A DNA stretch of 64,000 nucleotides, taken from positions 620,001 to 684,000 of the forward strand of contig NZ_CAIWNQ010000001.1 of assembly GCF_903914075.1 (NCBI RefSeq). Direction: 5' to 3'. Origin of the DNA: Ruegeria sp. THAF57. Its GTDB lineage: Bacteria; Pseudomonadota; Alphaproteobacteria; Rhodobacterales; Rhodobacteraceae. The position numbers were made by a program, and so were the translations under genes. The notes beneath the pieces are model-generated. The model saw only the letters and a program-made list of their open reading frames with translations, was not told the origin of the DNA and made no database searches. This document shows, in pieces, positions 53,506 to 62,082 of this stretch (position 1 is the first letter of the stretch; every line of letters begins with the position of its first letter).

Positions 53506-54447
53506 ATGGCCGAAACACGTCACACGAAGGTTCTGATCATCGGATCGGGACCGGCCGGTTATACAGCGGGCGTCTACGCCAGCCGCGCGATGCTTGAGCC
53601 GATTCTGGTTCAGGGCATTGAACCCGGCGGTCAATTGACCACCACAACCGAGGTTGAGAACTGGCCCGGCGATACAGAAGTTCAGGGTCCCGATCTGATG
53701 GTTCGCATGCAGGACCACGCCAAGGCGATGGGTTGCGAAATCATCGGCGACATCATCAACGATTTGGACGTCTCAAAGCGCCCGTTCACCGCCAAGGGTG
53801 ACAGCGGAACGATTTATACGGCCGATGCCGTTATTCTTGCCACGGGCGCACGGGCCAAATGGCTCGGCCTGCCGTCGGAAGACAAGTTCAAGGGTTTCGG
53901 TGTATCCGCCTGTGCAACCTGTGACGGGTTCTTCTATCGCGGACAGGAAATCGTGGTGATCGGCGGTGGCAACACTGCGGTCGAAGAGGCACTGTTCCTG
54001 ACCAACTTCGCCAGCAAAGTGACGCTAATCCACCGCCGCGACGAATTGCGGGCCGAGAAAATCTTGCAGGACCGGCTGCTGAAGCACGAAAAGATCGAAC
54101 CGCTGTGGTTCCACGAGCTTGAAGAAGTCATCGGCACGGATGCCCCTCTGGGCGTTGAAGGCGTGCGCGTCAAGAATGTCAAGACCGGCGAAGTCACCAA
54201 GATCCCATGCAAGGGCGTCTTTGTCGCGATCGGCCACGCGCCTGCGAACGAGCTGGTCAAAGACTCGCTGGAAACCCATATGGGCGGATATGTCGTCACC
54301 AAGCCGGGCTCGACCGAAACGTCGATTCCGGGCGTCTTCGCGGCGGGTGACCTGACCGACCACATCTATCGCCAGGCCGTGACCAGCGCCGGTATGGGCT
54401 GTATGGCTGCATTGGATGCGGAACGGTTTTTGGCCGAGCAGGAATAA
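53506..54447 (+). CDS. trxB: Thioredoxin-disulfide reductase
   Basis: 313-residue low-molecular-weight flavoprotein. It has FAD motif [10 protein letters not shown] (about 14-23), the redox pair Cys136 and Cys139 in [10 protein letters not shown], the NADPH motif [12 protein letters not shown], and the late FAD contact [16 protein letters not shown]. It passes electrons from NADPH to thioredoxin. The ATG at 53506 is the family start; the frame is open upstream but not conserved-looking. It is followed five bases later by the RES-domain gene. Confidence 0.95.
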   Translation: MAETRHTKVLIIGSGPAGYTAGVYASRAMLEPILVQGIEPGGQLTTTTEVENWPGDTEVQGPDLMVRMQDHAKAMGCEIIGDIINDLDVSKRPFTAKGDSGTIYTADAVILATGARAKWLGLPSEDKFKGFGVSACATCDGFFYRGQEIVVIGGGNTAVEEALFLTNFASKVTLIHRRDELRAEKILQDRLLKHEKIEPLWFHELEEVIGTDAPLGVEGVRVKNVKTGEVTKIPCKGVFVAIGHAPANELVKDSLETHMGGYVVTKPGSTETSIPGVFAAGDLTDHIYRQAVTSAGMGCMAALDAERFLAEQE

Positions 54448-54451
54448 CGTG

Positions 54452-54916
54452 ATGATGGAATTCTCCGGCCCGGTCTGGAGAATTCTGTTTCTATCCCAAA
54501 TTAGCGCCCCTTTGGTTCCCGCTCAGGCACCCGAGGGGCGTTTTCATTATTCCGGGCAAATCGCTCTCTACGCTTCTCTTAGCGCCGAAGGGGCGGGGGT
54601 TGCCATTCGTCGATATGTCTCGCCCAACGACCCACCAAGAATATTGCAGAGGGCAGAAGTATCAGGCGCAAGTTTGATCGACCTGCGCGGTCAGCACAAA
54701 GCGTCGATGGTTTGGCAAGATATCCATAAAGAACATGGCTTTTCACCAACATGGCGGTTCTCAGATCAAGCTCGTGCCAAACACGCTGACGGTTTGATCT
54801 ACAGCTCTCGGACCCGCCCAGAGCTGAGCCACATCGTGCTGTTCAATCTTTCCCCGGCCATTATTTGCGCCCACGCTCAGGCAACCCCGTGGGAACCATC
54901 CTATTTTCAACCATAA
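54452..54916 (+). CDS. RES-domain protein
   Basis: 154 residues. RES-family features are VWRILFL near the N-terminus (the usual VYRI start), GRFHYSGQIALYASLSAEGAG with the conserved arginine and Tyr/Ser, and GLIYSSRTRPE with the late serine. RES toxins are NAD+ phosphorylases normally paired with an Xre/DUF2384 antitoxin just upstream; here the upstream neighbour is trxB and no antitoxin frame is visible on either side. The start is ATG 54452 or 54455. The first ten codons form a perfect hairpin. Activity unproven. Confidence 0.68.
   Translation: MMEFSGPVWRILFLSQISAPLVPAQAPEGRFHYSGQIALYASLSAEGAGVAIRRYVSPNDPPRILQRAEVSGASLIDLRGQHKASMVWQDIHKEHGFSPTWRFSDQARAKHADGLIYSSRTRPELSHIVLFNLSPAIICAHAQATPWEPSYFQP
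54458..54485 (+). other. Perfect hairpin over the first codons of the RES gene
   Basis: GAATTCTCC (54458-54466) pairs perfectly with GGAGAATTC (54477-54485) around a ten-base loop, followed by TGTTTCT. It starts 11 bases after the trxB stop. It may be the trxB terminator, a translation-limiting structure for the RES gene, or both. Confidence 0.55.
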
Positions 54917-54979
54917 CTTGACCCATAGCCCCAGCCGCTCCAGACTCAGGCGCAAGAAATGCGAATACAGGTGGCTTGA

Positions 54980-56650
54980 TTGAAAAGCGTTCTTTGGCAA
55001 GGCGGGTGGGCAACCCGGCTGCGGATTGGCAGCGGCTTAATCCTGTTTGCCTTCGCTTTCTTTCATTTCATCAATATTGGCCTGGGCCTATTCCACACCG
55101 ATTATCTGCACGATATGCAAGACGGCCGCCACGCCGTCACACGCCATGACATCGGCAGCGCGGTTCTGTACGTCGCTCTGTTTACTCATTTCGGGCTTGC
55201 CCTGTATTCCATCAGCCAACGCCGCACGTTGCGAATGCCCTTCAATACCGCCCTGCAAGTGGTACTGGGGTTGCTCATTCCGCTGCAATTGATCGCGCAT
55301 ATCGTGCACACGCGCTATGCGCATGAGATATACAACGTCAACGACGAGATGGGGTACATCATCGCCCTAATGTGGCCCAGTTCCGCGATCTACATGCAAA
55401 GCCTTCTGTTGCTTGTCGTCTGGGTTCACAGTTGCGTCGGGCTGCATATGTGGCTTCGCCTTACCCGTTGGTGGTCAAACGTAGCCCCCTATCTGATCGG
55501 GTTGGCGGTTTTTGTTCCGTCCTTTGCCCTTGCAGGCCTGCTGACCGAGGGTCGCAGGATTTGGACCGATTTTGCTGATCCTTCCCTGCGCGAACAATAT
55601 ATCGAACATTACAACTGGCCCTCCCCCGAAGAGTTTCAGGCCCTTTTCAGCGTAAAAGACAACGCAATGATGGCGTTCTGGATTGCACTGGCTGCGTCCA
55701 TTGCCGTGTTTCTGGGTCGCAAACTCTGGCGGCGCAGGCATTCTGTTCGGGTCAAATACGTCGAAGGCCCCGAAGTCGTCGCAGAGAAGGGCATGACGCT
55801 GCTGGAAATCTCGCAGGCCAACGGTATCCCTCACACCGCCCTTTGTGGCGGCAAGGGGCGCTGCACGACTTGCCGCGTGATCGTTGAAGACGGTGCCGAG
55901 AAACTTCCGGCCCCCAGTGATGTCGAGGCCCGCAGTCTGGCAGCCGTCAGCGCGCCCGATGGTGCTCGGCTGGCGTGCCAGATACGCCCGACCGAACCGA
56001 TCACAGCCTTTCGCATGTTCCGCCCCGACGGAGGGCGGCAGCGCGCACATGCCAGTCAGGGTCAGGAACGCAAACTGGCCGTGCTATTTCTGGATATGCG
56101 GGGGTTCACCTCGCGGACCACGGGGCAGTTGCCTTATGACATCGTCTTTCTTCTGAACCGGTTTTTTGACGCCATCGTTCCGGCCATCACTGCTGACGGG
56201 GGTGTGGTTGATAAATACATGGGCGACGGGCTGCTGGCTGTGTTTGAAACGCCTGATGCCGAAAGTTCGGCAAAAGCGGGTTTGAAGGCAGCGGCAGATG
56301 TCAGTCACGCCCTCATGCGGTTCAATCAGCAGCTGGAAGCCGAAGGAAGCCCTCGCATTCGCATCGGAATGGGCCTGCATCTTGGGGATTTAGTTCTTGG
56401 TGAAATCGGTGCTGCGGGCAATGCCGCACGCACCATCATCGGCGATGCAGTCAATGTGGCCAGCCGGTTGGAGGCCGAGACAAAGGGATTGAAAGTGGAA
56501 CTTCTTGTCTCGGACGACGTGCTGAAGACTGCCGGGTACCAAGGCGATCTGAACGGAATGAAATCCTTTCAACTGCGCGGTGTGACCCGACCGATTCCCG
56601 CCCTGCCCATCCAAAGCGCGGCCGACCTATTGGAAACTGCCGCCGCATAG
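54980..56650 (+). CDS. Membrane-bound class III adenylate cyclase with ferredoxin domain
   Basis: 556 residues, three modules. Six hydrophobic helices (about 18-36, 58-78, 92-112, 138-158, 170-188, 230-247) carry many histidines (His29, 39, 70, 107, 110, 150, 156), like diheme cytochrome b anchors. Residues about 258-345 are a [2Fe-2S] ferredoxin domain with Cys289, Cys295, Cys298 and Cys333. Residues about 365-535 are a cyclase with metal ligands Asp372 and Asp416, Lys412 and Thr485 for adenine, and Asn492/Arg496. A TTG start follows AGGTGG. A redox-controlled cAMP producer is inferred; it resembles CyaC of Sinorhizobium plus a ferredoxin. Confidence 0.85.
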   Translation: MKSVLWQGGWATRLRIGSGLILFAFAFFHFINIGLGLFHTDYLHDMQDGRHAVTRHDIGSAVLYVALFTHFGLALYSISQRRTLRMPFNTALQVVLGLLIPLQLIAHIVHTRYAHEIYNVNDEMGYIIALMWPSSAIYMQSLLLLVVWVHSCVGLHMWLRLTRWWSNVAPYLIGLAVFVPSFALAGLLTEGRRIWTDFADPSLREQYIEHYNWPSPEEFQALFSVKDNAMMAFWIALAASIAVFLGRKLWRRRHSVRVKYVEGPEVVAEKGMTLLEISQANGIPHTALCGGKGRCTTCRVIVEDGAEKLPAPSDVEARSLAAVSAPDGARLACQIRPTEPITAFRMFRPDGGRQRAHASQGQERKLAVLFLDMRGFTSRTTGQLPYDIVFLLNRFFDAIVPAITADGGVVDKYMGDGLLAVFETPDAESSAKAGLKAAADVSHALMRFNQQLEAEGSPRIRIGMGLHLGDLVLGEIGAAGNAARTIIGDAVNVASRLEAETKGLKVELLVSDDVLKTAGYQGDLNGMKSFQLRGVTRPIPALPIQSAADLLETAAA

Positions 56651-56867
56651 GAACACATTCTCGTTTTGGCACCATTTTGCCGACCATTGCTGGAACCACG
56701 GTCGTAATTTCCGCCGGATGTCAGAAAATCCTTCCATTCCGCGAAAAAACCGCGCATTTCGTCCTTTGTTTCATGAATGTATATGGACTTCGCCCAACGG
56801 TCGGGGCAAATGCCCCGCAAACGCCCTTGAATCACTGGCAAAACCGCACTTCGACAAGAGTATTCCA

Positions 56868-58586
56868 ATGACGATGTTAAGCAATCTCGCTCCGATCCCT
56901 GAACTATATGTTTCCTATGAATCCGCGCAGAAACTGAAAGTAGAAGCCGCTGATCTGACAAGCTGGGACCTGAGCCCCCGCCAGATTTGCGATCTGGAGC
57001 TTCTGATGAATGGCGGGTTCAACCCGCTCAAGGGGTTTCTGACCGAGGCTGATTACAACAACGTCGTCGACAACATGCGTCTGGCCGACGGTACCTTGTG
57101 GCCCATGCCCATCACATTGGACGTCAGCGAAGAGTTTGCCGATACCATCGAATTGGGTCAGGACATCGCCCTGCGCGACCAAGAAGGCGTGATCCTTGGC
57201 ACCATGACCGTGACCGACCGCTGGACCCCGGACAAGGCGCGCGAGGCTGAAAAAGTGTTCGGCGCAGATGATGACGCACACCCAGCCGTGAACTATCTGC
57301 ACAACACCGCAGGCAAGGTTTATCTGGGCGGTCCCGTTGTCGGCATTCAACAACCCGTCCACTATGATTTCCGCGCCCGTCGCGACACCCCGAACGAGCT
57401 GCGCGCTTATTTCCGCAAGCTGGGTTGGCGCCGTATCGTTGCGTTCCAAACCCGCAACCCGCTGCACCGCGCGCATCAGGAACTGACTTTCCGCGCCGCG
57501 AAAGAAGCACAGGCCAACCTGCTGATCCACCCGGTTGTCGGCATGACCAAACCCGGCGACGTCGATCATTTTACCCGCGTGCGCTGCTATGAAGCGGTTT
57601 TGGACAAATACCCGGCCTCGACCACCTCGATGTCGCTGCTTAACCTGGCCATGCGCATGGCTGGCCCGCGCGAGGCGGTCTGGCACGGTCTGATCCGCGC
57701 CAACCACGGCTGCACCCACTTCATTGTCGGCCGCGACCACGCTGGCCCGGGCAAGAACAGCCAAGGCGAAGATTTCTACGGCCCCTATGACGCGCAGGAT
57801 CTGTTCCGAAAGTTCCAGGACGAGATCGGCCTCGAAATGGTTGACTTCAAACACATGGTCTATGTGCAAGAGCGCGCCCAGTACGAGCCGAATGACGAGA
57901 TCGAAGACAAGGACAACGTCACGATCCTGAACATCTCGGGCACCGAACTGCGCCGCCGTCTGGCCGAAGGTCTGGAAATCCCCGAATGGTTCAGCTTCCC
58001 CGAGGTTGTGGCCGAGCTGCGCAAGACCAAACCGCCGCGCAGCCAACAGGGTTTCACCGTGTTTTTCACTGGTTTCTCGGGCTCGGGCAAATCCACCATC
58101 GCCAACGCCTTGATGGTCAAGCTGATGGAAATGGGTGGCCGCCCCGTGACGCTACTGGATGGTGACATCGTGCGTAAGAACCTGTCGTCGGAACTGGGTT
58201 TCTCGAAAGAACACCGCGACCTGAACATCCGTCGCATCGGTTACGTGGCCAGTGAGATCACCAAAAACGGCGGCATCGCCATCTGTGCACCGATTGCGCC
58301 CTACGCAACCACACGCCGCGCGGTTCGTGAAGATATCGAACAGTTTGGTGCCTTCTGTGAAGTTCACGTCGCGACCAGCATCGAGGAATGTGAACGTCGC
58401 GACCGCAAGGGTCTGTACAAGCTAGCGCGTGAAGGCAAGATCAAGGAATTCACAGGGATTTCTGACCCCTATGACGTCCCCCAGAACCCGGAACTGAGTG
58501 TCGAGACCGAGAATGTCGATGTCGACAACTGTGCCCATCAGGTGCTGCTCAAGCTGGAAAGCATGGGCCTGATTGCAGCGTCCTAA
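56868..58586 (+). CDS. Bifunctional sulfate adenylyltransferase / adenylylsulfate kinase
   Basis: 572 residues. The N-terminal ATP sulfurylase half has QTRNPLHRAH (194-203) with the HxxH pair and GRDHAGPG (288-295). The C-terminal APS kinase half has the P-loop GFSGSGKST (402-410). Together they turn sulfate into PAPS for assimilation or sulfation. The ATG at 56868 is preferred, seven bases after AAGAG; the frame is open 50 codons upstream without conserved look. The 217-base leader region shows no clear box. A terminator follows. Confidence 0.93.
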   Translation: MTMLSNLAPIPELYVSYESAQKLKVEAADLTSWDLSPRQICDLELLMNGGFNPLKGFLTEADYNNVVDNMRLADGTLWPMPITLDVSEEFADTIELGQDIALRDQEGVILGTMTVTDRWTPDKAREAEKVFGADDDAHPAVNYLHNTAGKVYLGGPVVGIQQPVHYDFRARRDTPNELRAYFRKLGWRRIVAFQTRNPLHRAHQELTFRAAKEAQANLLIHPVVGMTKPGDVDHFTRVRCYEAVLDKYPASTTSMSLLNLAMRMAGPREAVWHGLIRANHGCTHFIVGRDHAGPGKNSQGEDFYGPYDAQDLFRKFQDEIGLEMVDFKHMVYVQERAQYEPNDEIEDKDNVTILNISGTELRRRLAEGLEIPEWFSFPEVVAELRKTKPPRSQQGFTVFFTGFSGSGKSTIANALMVKLMEMGGRPVTLLDGDIVRKNLSSELGFSKEHRDLNIRRIGYVASEITKNGGIAICAPIAPYATTRRAVREDIEQFGAFCEVHVATSIEECERRDRKGLYKLAREGKIKEFTGISDPYDVPQNPELSVETENVDVDNCAHQVLLKLESMGLIAAS

Positions 58587-58606
58587 GACAGCGCATATAT
58601 TCTACG

Positions 58607-58633
58607 AAAAGCCCTCGCAGCGCGGGGGCTTTT
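58607..58633. terminator. Rho-independent terminator after the sulfate-activation gene
   Basis: AAAAGCCC (58607-58614) pairs with GGGCTTTT (58626-58633), with extra GC pairs inside and a T run on the plus strand. The A run on the other side lets it also serve the convergent glycosyltransferase gene. Confidence 0.85.
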
Positions 58634-58644
58634 TGCATTTTTTG

Positions 58645-59505
58645 CTAAATTTCTGCGCGCAGGGCTGCGACCGCGCGGCCTTCGAAATCCCCAAACTCCG
58701 CAGCCTTGGCCTGAATCGCTTGTAACCGAGGCAAGCGCGCCGCGTAATCCTCGGGCGTCAGGGATTGGATCGCTTGCTGAATATCAGCCTCGGATTCACA
58801 TATGATCATGCCCGAACTATCCATGAAATCGTCGATATTCGGGCAACCCCAATAGATCGGCACCGTTGAACACAGGATCGCGTCGGTCAGTTTTTCGGAG
58901 AAATAGTTTTTCTCGCGCACGTTTTCGATCACTACGGAATAGCGATAGGGTGCCAGACCGTCAGACTTTTGGTCAAACGGGTTATAGCCCCGCCCCATGA
59001 TATCCACGTCCGCACCAGTTTCCCGCACCCAGTCGATGACAGAATGGCGCAACTGGTGCCCTTCGAGATCACGTTTGGCTGACGCGATCAGCGAACAGGA
59101 TTTGGACTTGCTCACATCCAATTCGCGCCAATCTGGAATCATTGTGACGCCATAGGGCAGGAACACCGCGTTCGGGATTCCTTGAAGCAAAACATCATGA
59201 AACGTCAGGACGCGAAAAAACCGCCGCCACGTCCAGCGCAGCATCTGGTCGTGTTTGGCATGAATGGCAGAGGGCTCTCCCATCATCAGGGAAATCTGCG
59301 CGCGTGTGCCCCGGCGCAGGCGCAGATGCACAGTTGAATTGGGATACATGATCAGGTGATCGGTGGGCTCAAGGTCTCCGACGGTATTGCCGATCAGGCG
59401 CTCGGGGCACCCGTCGGGCCAGATCAGGTCAGCCAGGGGAAGCGATGACAGCTTTGGCCCCAAACGGTTTCCATAAGGCAGAATTGCAATGGCGGGTTCG
59501 GTCAT
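58645..59505 (-). CDS. Glycosyltransferase family 10 (fucosyltransferase-like)
   Basis: 286 residues. The GT10 C-terminal signature is clear: YRYSVVIENVREKNYFSEKL followed by TDAILCSTVPIYWGCPNI, the alpha-1,3-fucosyltransferase nucleotide-sugar site. There is no signal or membrane anchor, so it acts in the cytoplasm, probably on a lipid-linked or LPS/capsule sugar. Donor and acceptor cannot be told; some members use other deoxysugars. Its start overlaps the end of the PhzF-like gene by four bases. Confidence 0.85.
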   Translation of the reverse strand: MTEPAIAILPYGNRLGPKLSSLPLADLIWPDGCPERLIGNTVGDLEPTDHLIMYPNSTVHLRLRRGTRAQISLMMGEPSAIHAKHDQMLRWTWRRFFRVLTFHDVLLQGIPNAVFLPYGVTMIPDWRELDVSKSKSCSLIASAKRDLEGHQLRHSVIDWVRETGADVDIMGRGYNPFDQKSDGLAPYRYSVVIENVREKNYFSEKLTDAILCSTVPIYWGCPNIDDFMDSSGMIICESEADIQQAIQSLTPEDYAARLPRLQAIQAKAAEFGDFEGRAVAALRAEI

Positions 59506-60389
59506 ACGGACACCTCTGACAGGTTGACCTGACCCCGCATCAGAACGTGACCACGCCCGGCAACCTTAATACCAATCATCGCATCAGAAGGCCCGACGCG
59601 GGTCACGGTCGCTTGCCCCGGACGCCCCATGTCGTGCCCTTGTTCGGCGGCGAACGTATCCTTCGCCATCAGTCCATGCTTCCACAGATAGGCGGCCATC
59701 GCCCCGGTTGCCGAGCCGGTAAAGGGGTCTTCGGGCGGGCTGGGTGGCGCTAGTAGCAGGCGCGAGAACGTGTCACCCGCATCGGTTGCGCCCTTCAACG
59801 TGACAAGAAAAGGTTCGGCCATATCAGACCCAGAAAACCCTGCCATTTCCGACACAGCCTGAAGGGCCTCGACATTCAAATCGGCTGCTCGCAAAGCGTC
59901 GTGATCACGCAGGACCGTAACGCAAAAAGGCAATCCCGTAGAGACAAACTGTGGAGGAGACATAATGTCGTCCTGGGACAAGCCAATCGCCGCGGCCACC
60001 AAATCGGCGGGAACATATGCCCCAAACTGTGGCGCGACCTGAGTCATCTCGATTTCATCACCGATCAGGCGGATCGGAACAACACCAGCACCCGTTTCCA
60101 GCGTCAGCGTATTTCCCTGAAACAGCCCTCGGGACTGCATGGCTGCGACAGTTGCAATGGTTGGATGCCCGGCGAACGGAATTTCTCGGCTGGCCAGAAA
60201 GTAGCGGACCCGAATATCGGCAATAGCGGACGGTCCTGTAAACGTGCATTCAACGAGTGAGGTCTCGTTCACAAAGGCCATCGAGGTGTCGTCAGACAAG
60301 GCCGCCCCACCGTGAACAACCGCGCAACCGTTCCCACCAAATGCCCTGTCGGTAAAGGCATCTACCCAGTCAAAATCAAACCAGCTCAT
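59502..60389 (-). CDS. PhzF-family isomerase-like protein
   Basis: 295 residues with the duplicated diaminopimelate-epimerase-like fold of PhzF. It has VDAFTDRAFGGNGCAVV near the start, the likely catalytic Glu47 in SLVECTF, EIPFAGHPTIATV, and the late DPFTGSATGAMAAY. The natural reaction of most PhzF-like proteins is unknown; phenazine genes are absent here. The ATG at 60389 is used rather than the longer frame to 60431. Translationally coupled to the downstream GT10 gene. Confidence 0.88.
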   Translation of the reverse strand: MSWFDFDWVDAFTDRAFGGNGCAVVHGGAALSDDTSMAFVNETSLVECTFTGPSAIADIRVRYFLASREIPFAGHPTIATVAAMQSRGLFQGNTLTLETGAGVVPIRLIGDEIEMTQVAPQFGAYVPADLVAAAIGLSQDDIMSPPQFVSTGLPFCVTVLRDHDALRAADLNVEALQAVSEMAGFSGSDMAEPFLVTLKGATDAGDTFSRLLLAPPSPPEDPFTGSATGAMAAYLWKHGLMAKDTFAAEQGHDMGRPGQATVTRVGPSDAMIGIKVAGRGHVLMRGQVNLSEVSV

Positions 60390-60484
60390 TTCCGCGCGCT
60401 CTTTCTTATGCAAACCGTCTCCGGTTCGCATAACTCGCCCGACGGACAGCAGATGTCACGTGGAAAACGTCAGAGGGGCCGTGC

Positions 60485-60709
60485 TCAGTGCACGGCCACC
60501 GGCGAGAAGTCATGCTCGCGCGCGAGGTTGAACGCCAGCTTGCGGTCGGCGACCAGCGCCAGTTGCTGACCGTCCGAGTCGTGAACGGCATAGAGCAGAT
60601 CCAGGTCCCCGGCCTGTTCGCGCAGTTCCCGAGGCAGATCAGCGACTTCGACCGTTTTGACATAGACGATCCGGTCGCCTTCGGCGTTCAGTTCAATCGG
60701 TGTATTCAT
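60485..60709 (-). CDS. DUF1150 family protein
   Basis: 74 residues, with the DUF1150 pattern IVYVKTVEVADLPRELREQ then LYAVHDSDGQQLALVADRKL and AFNLAREHDFSPVAVH at the end. The family is usually encoded next to small heat-shock proteins in alphaproteobacteria, as here, five bases after Hsp20. A helper or regulatory role in the heat response is likely from context only. Confidence 0.9.
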   Translation of the reverse strand: MNTPIELNAEGDRIVYVKTVEVADLPRELREQAGDLDLLYAVHDSDGQQLALVADRKLAFNLAREHDFSPVAVH

Positions 60710-60714
60710 TGCTC

Positions 60715-61128
60715 TTACCCCTTTCTTATGTTGATCGTTTGCACCACGGTTTCCGGCACGGCGCGGGTCAGATCCACATGCAGCAGACCGTTTTCCATGA
60801 TCGCCTCGCCCACCTCGACCCCGTCGGCCAGCACGAACATGCGCTGGAACTGACGCGCCGCGATGCCGCGATGCAGGAAGATGCGCCCCTCGCTGTCGTC
60901 GCGTTGACGACCCCGGATCACCAGTTGGCGATCCTCAATGGTGATCGACAGATCCTCTTCCGCGAACCCGGCTACCGCCAGAGTGATACGATACGAAAAA
61001 TCCGAGGTCTGCTCGATGTTATAGGGCGGGTATCCTTCATTTCCGGCCTTTGCAGACCGTTCCAAAAGGCGTTCCAATTGCTCGAACCCCAGAAGATGCG
61101 GGTATGAGCCAAGAGTAAGTTTTGACAC
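60715..61128 (-). CDS. Small heat-shock protein, Hsp20 family
   Basis: 137 residues from a GTG at 61128 that lies nine bases after AAGGA; the open frame goes on to 61317 but the family begins at SKLTLGSYPHLLGFEQLERL. The alpha-crystallin domain has YRITLAVAGFAEEDLSITIE, then GRIFLHRGIAARQFQRMF and a C-terminal tail. Holdase chaperone of the IbpA class. Cotranscribed with the DUF1150 gene. Confidence 0.92.
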   Translation of the reverse strand: MSKLTLGSYPHLLGFEQLERLLERSAKAGNEGYPPYNIEQTSDFSYRITLAVAGFAEEDLSITIEDRQLVIRGRQRDDSEGRIFLHRGIAARQFQRMFVLADGVEVGEAIMENGLLHVDLTRAVPETVVQTINIRKG

Positions 61129-61292
61129 GTATTTTCGTCCTTTATTGTCAAAGCGACGTGTTTTGCGGCCCCTTTTTGGCAACCGCATGCTATAGAATAT
61201 GGGAAGAAACCAGGATGTCCACAAGGTCTGGCGGGATAACGCCTGACACACTATCTTGTGTGACAAGCACCACAATAACAACCGAGTCGCCC

Positions 61293-61517
61293 ATGAACGC
61301 GCCCACCGATCTTTCAATGAAAACTGATGAGGTTTTACGGGTGGAGCTGGAGGTTTTCCGCCGCCAGCACCGCGATCTGGACGAGGCGATCGAAGCGTTG
61401 CAGGCCAAAGGCACGTCAGATCAACTGACGATCAAACGTTTGAAAAAACAAAAACTGCGCCTGAAAGACATCATCCGCCTGATCGAAGACCGCCTGACCC
61501 CAGATATCATCGCCTGA
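61293..61517 (+). CDS. DUF465 / YdcH family protein
   Basis: 74 residues, mostly one helical hairpin: [20 protein letters not shown] then [20 protein letters not shown], the YdcH signature. Small, soluble, of unknown function, often near envelope or purine genes in alphaproteobacteria. The ATG at 61293 is the family-length start; ribosome site weak. It lies 76 bases before purE and may share its transcript. Confidence 0.87.
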   Translation: MNAPTDLSMKTDEVLRVELEVFRRQHRDLDEAIEALQAKGTSDQLTIKRLKKQKLRLKDIIRLIEDRLTPDIIA

Positions 61518-61593
61518 ACACTCTGTACCGCATTGCCACATAAGCGGATTTGGCTATAGTGCGCGCTCTTTCGAAAGGCAGGGACACAAGCGG

Positions 61594-62082
61594 ATGAGCG
61601 ACGTGAAAGTGGGGATCATCATGGGCAGTCAATCGGACTGGCCTACGATGAAAGAAGCCGCAGACATTCTGGATGAATTGGGCGTGGCATATGAAAAGCG
61701 CATTGTCTCAGCACACCGGACGCCTGACCGCCTTTGGGACTATGGGAAAACCGCCGTGTCGCGCGGCCTGCAGGTAATTATTGCCGGTGCGGGTGGAGCA
61801 GCACATTTGCCGGGCATGATGGCCTCGAAAACGCGGGTGCCGGTGATTGGGGTGCCCGTTCAGACGCGGGCTTTGTCCGGGGTCGATTCGCTTTATTCCA
61901 TCGTGCAGATGCCCAAAGGGTTTCCCGTGGCAACCATGGCCATCGGGTCGGCAGGTGGCGCCAATGCCGGGCTTATGGCCGCTGGCATACTGGCCCTGCA
62001 AGACGATGCACTGGCCGCGCGGTTGGACACGTGGCGCGATGCGCTCTCGGCTTCGATCCCGCAGGAGCCTGTCGATGACTGA
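61594..62082 (+). CDS. purE: N5-carboxyaminoimidazole ribonucleotide mutase
   Basis: 162 residues, class I Pur[14 protein letters not shown] holds the phosphate loop and SAHRTPDR the catalytic histidine; [14 protein letters not shown] follows. It converts N5-CAIR made by PurK to CAIR in purine synthesis. Ribosome site AGGGA-like, and purK starts inside its last codons (eight-base overlap). Confidence 0.95.
   Translation: MSDVKVGIIMGSQSDWPTMKEAADILDELGVAYEKRIVSAHRTPDRLWDYGKTAVSRGLQVIIAGAGGAAHLPGMMASKTRVPVIGVPVQTRALSGVDSLYSIVQMPKGFPVATMAIGSAGGANAGLMAAGILALQDDALAARLDTWRDALSASIPQEPVDD

Noticed and set aside
56718..56867. 50-codon N-terminal extension of the SAT/APS kinase frame
   Set aside because: The ribosome site and family length support ATG 56868, and the extension has no conserved look.
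56904..58046. 380-codon open frame antisense to the sulfate adenylyltransferase gene
   Set aside because: It is a shadow of a strongly conserved gene in a GC-rich genome; no family resemblance and no ribosome site.
61129..61292. Upstream extension of the Hsp20 and YdcH frames over their shared intergenic region
   Set aside because: Both families start later (GTG 61128 and ATG 61293); the extensions overlap head to head and are not protein-like.
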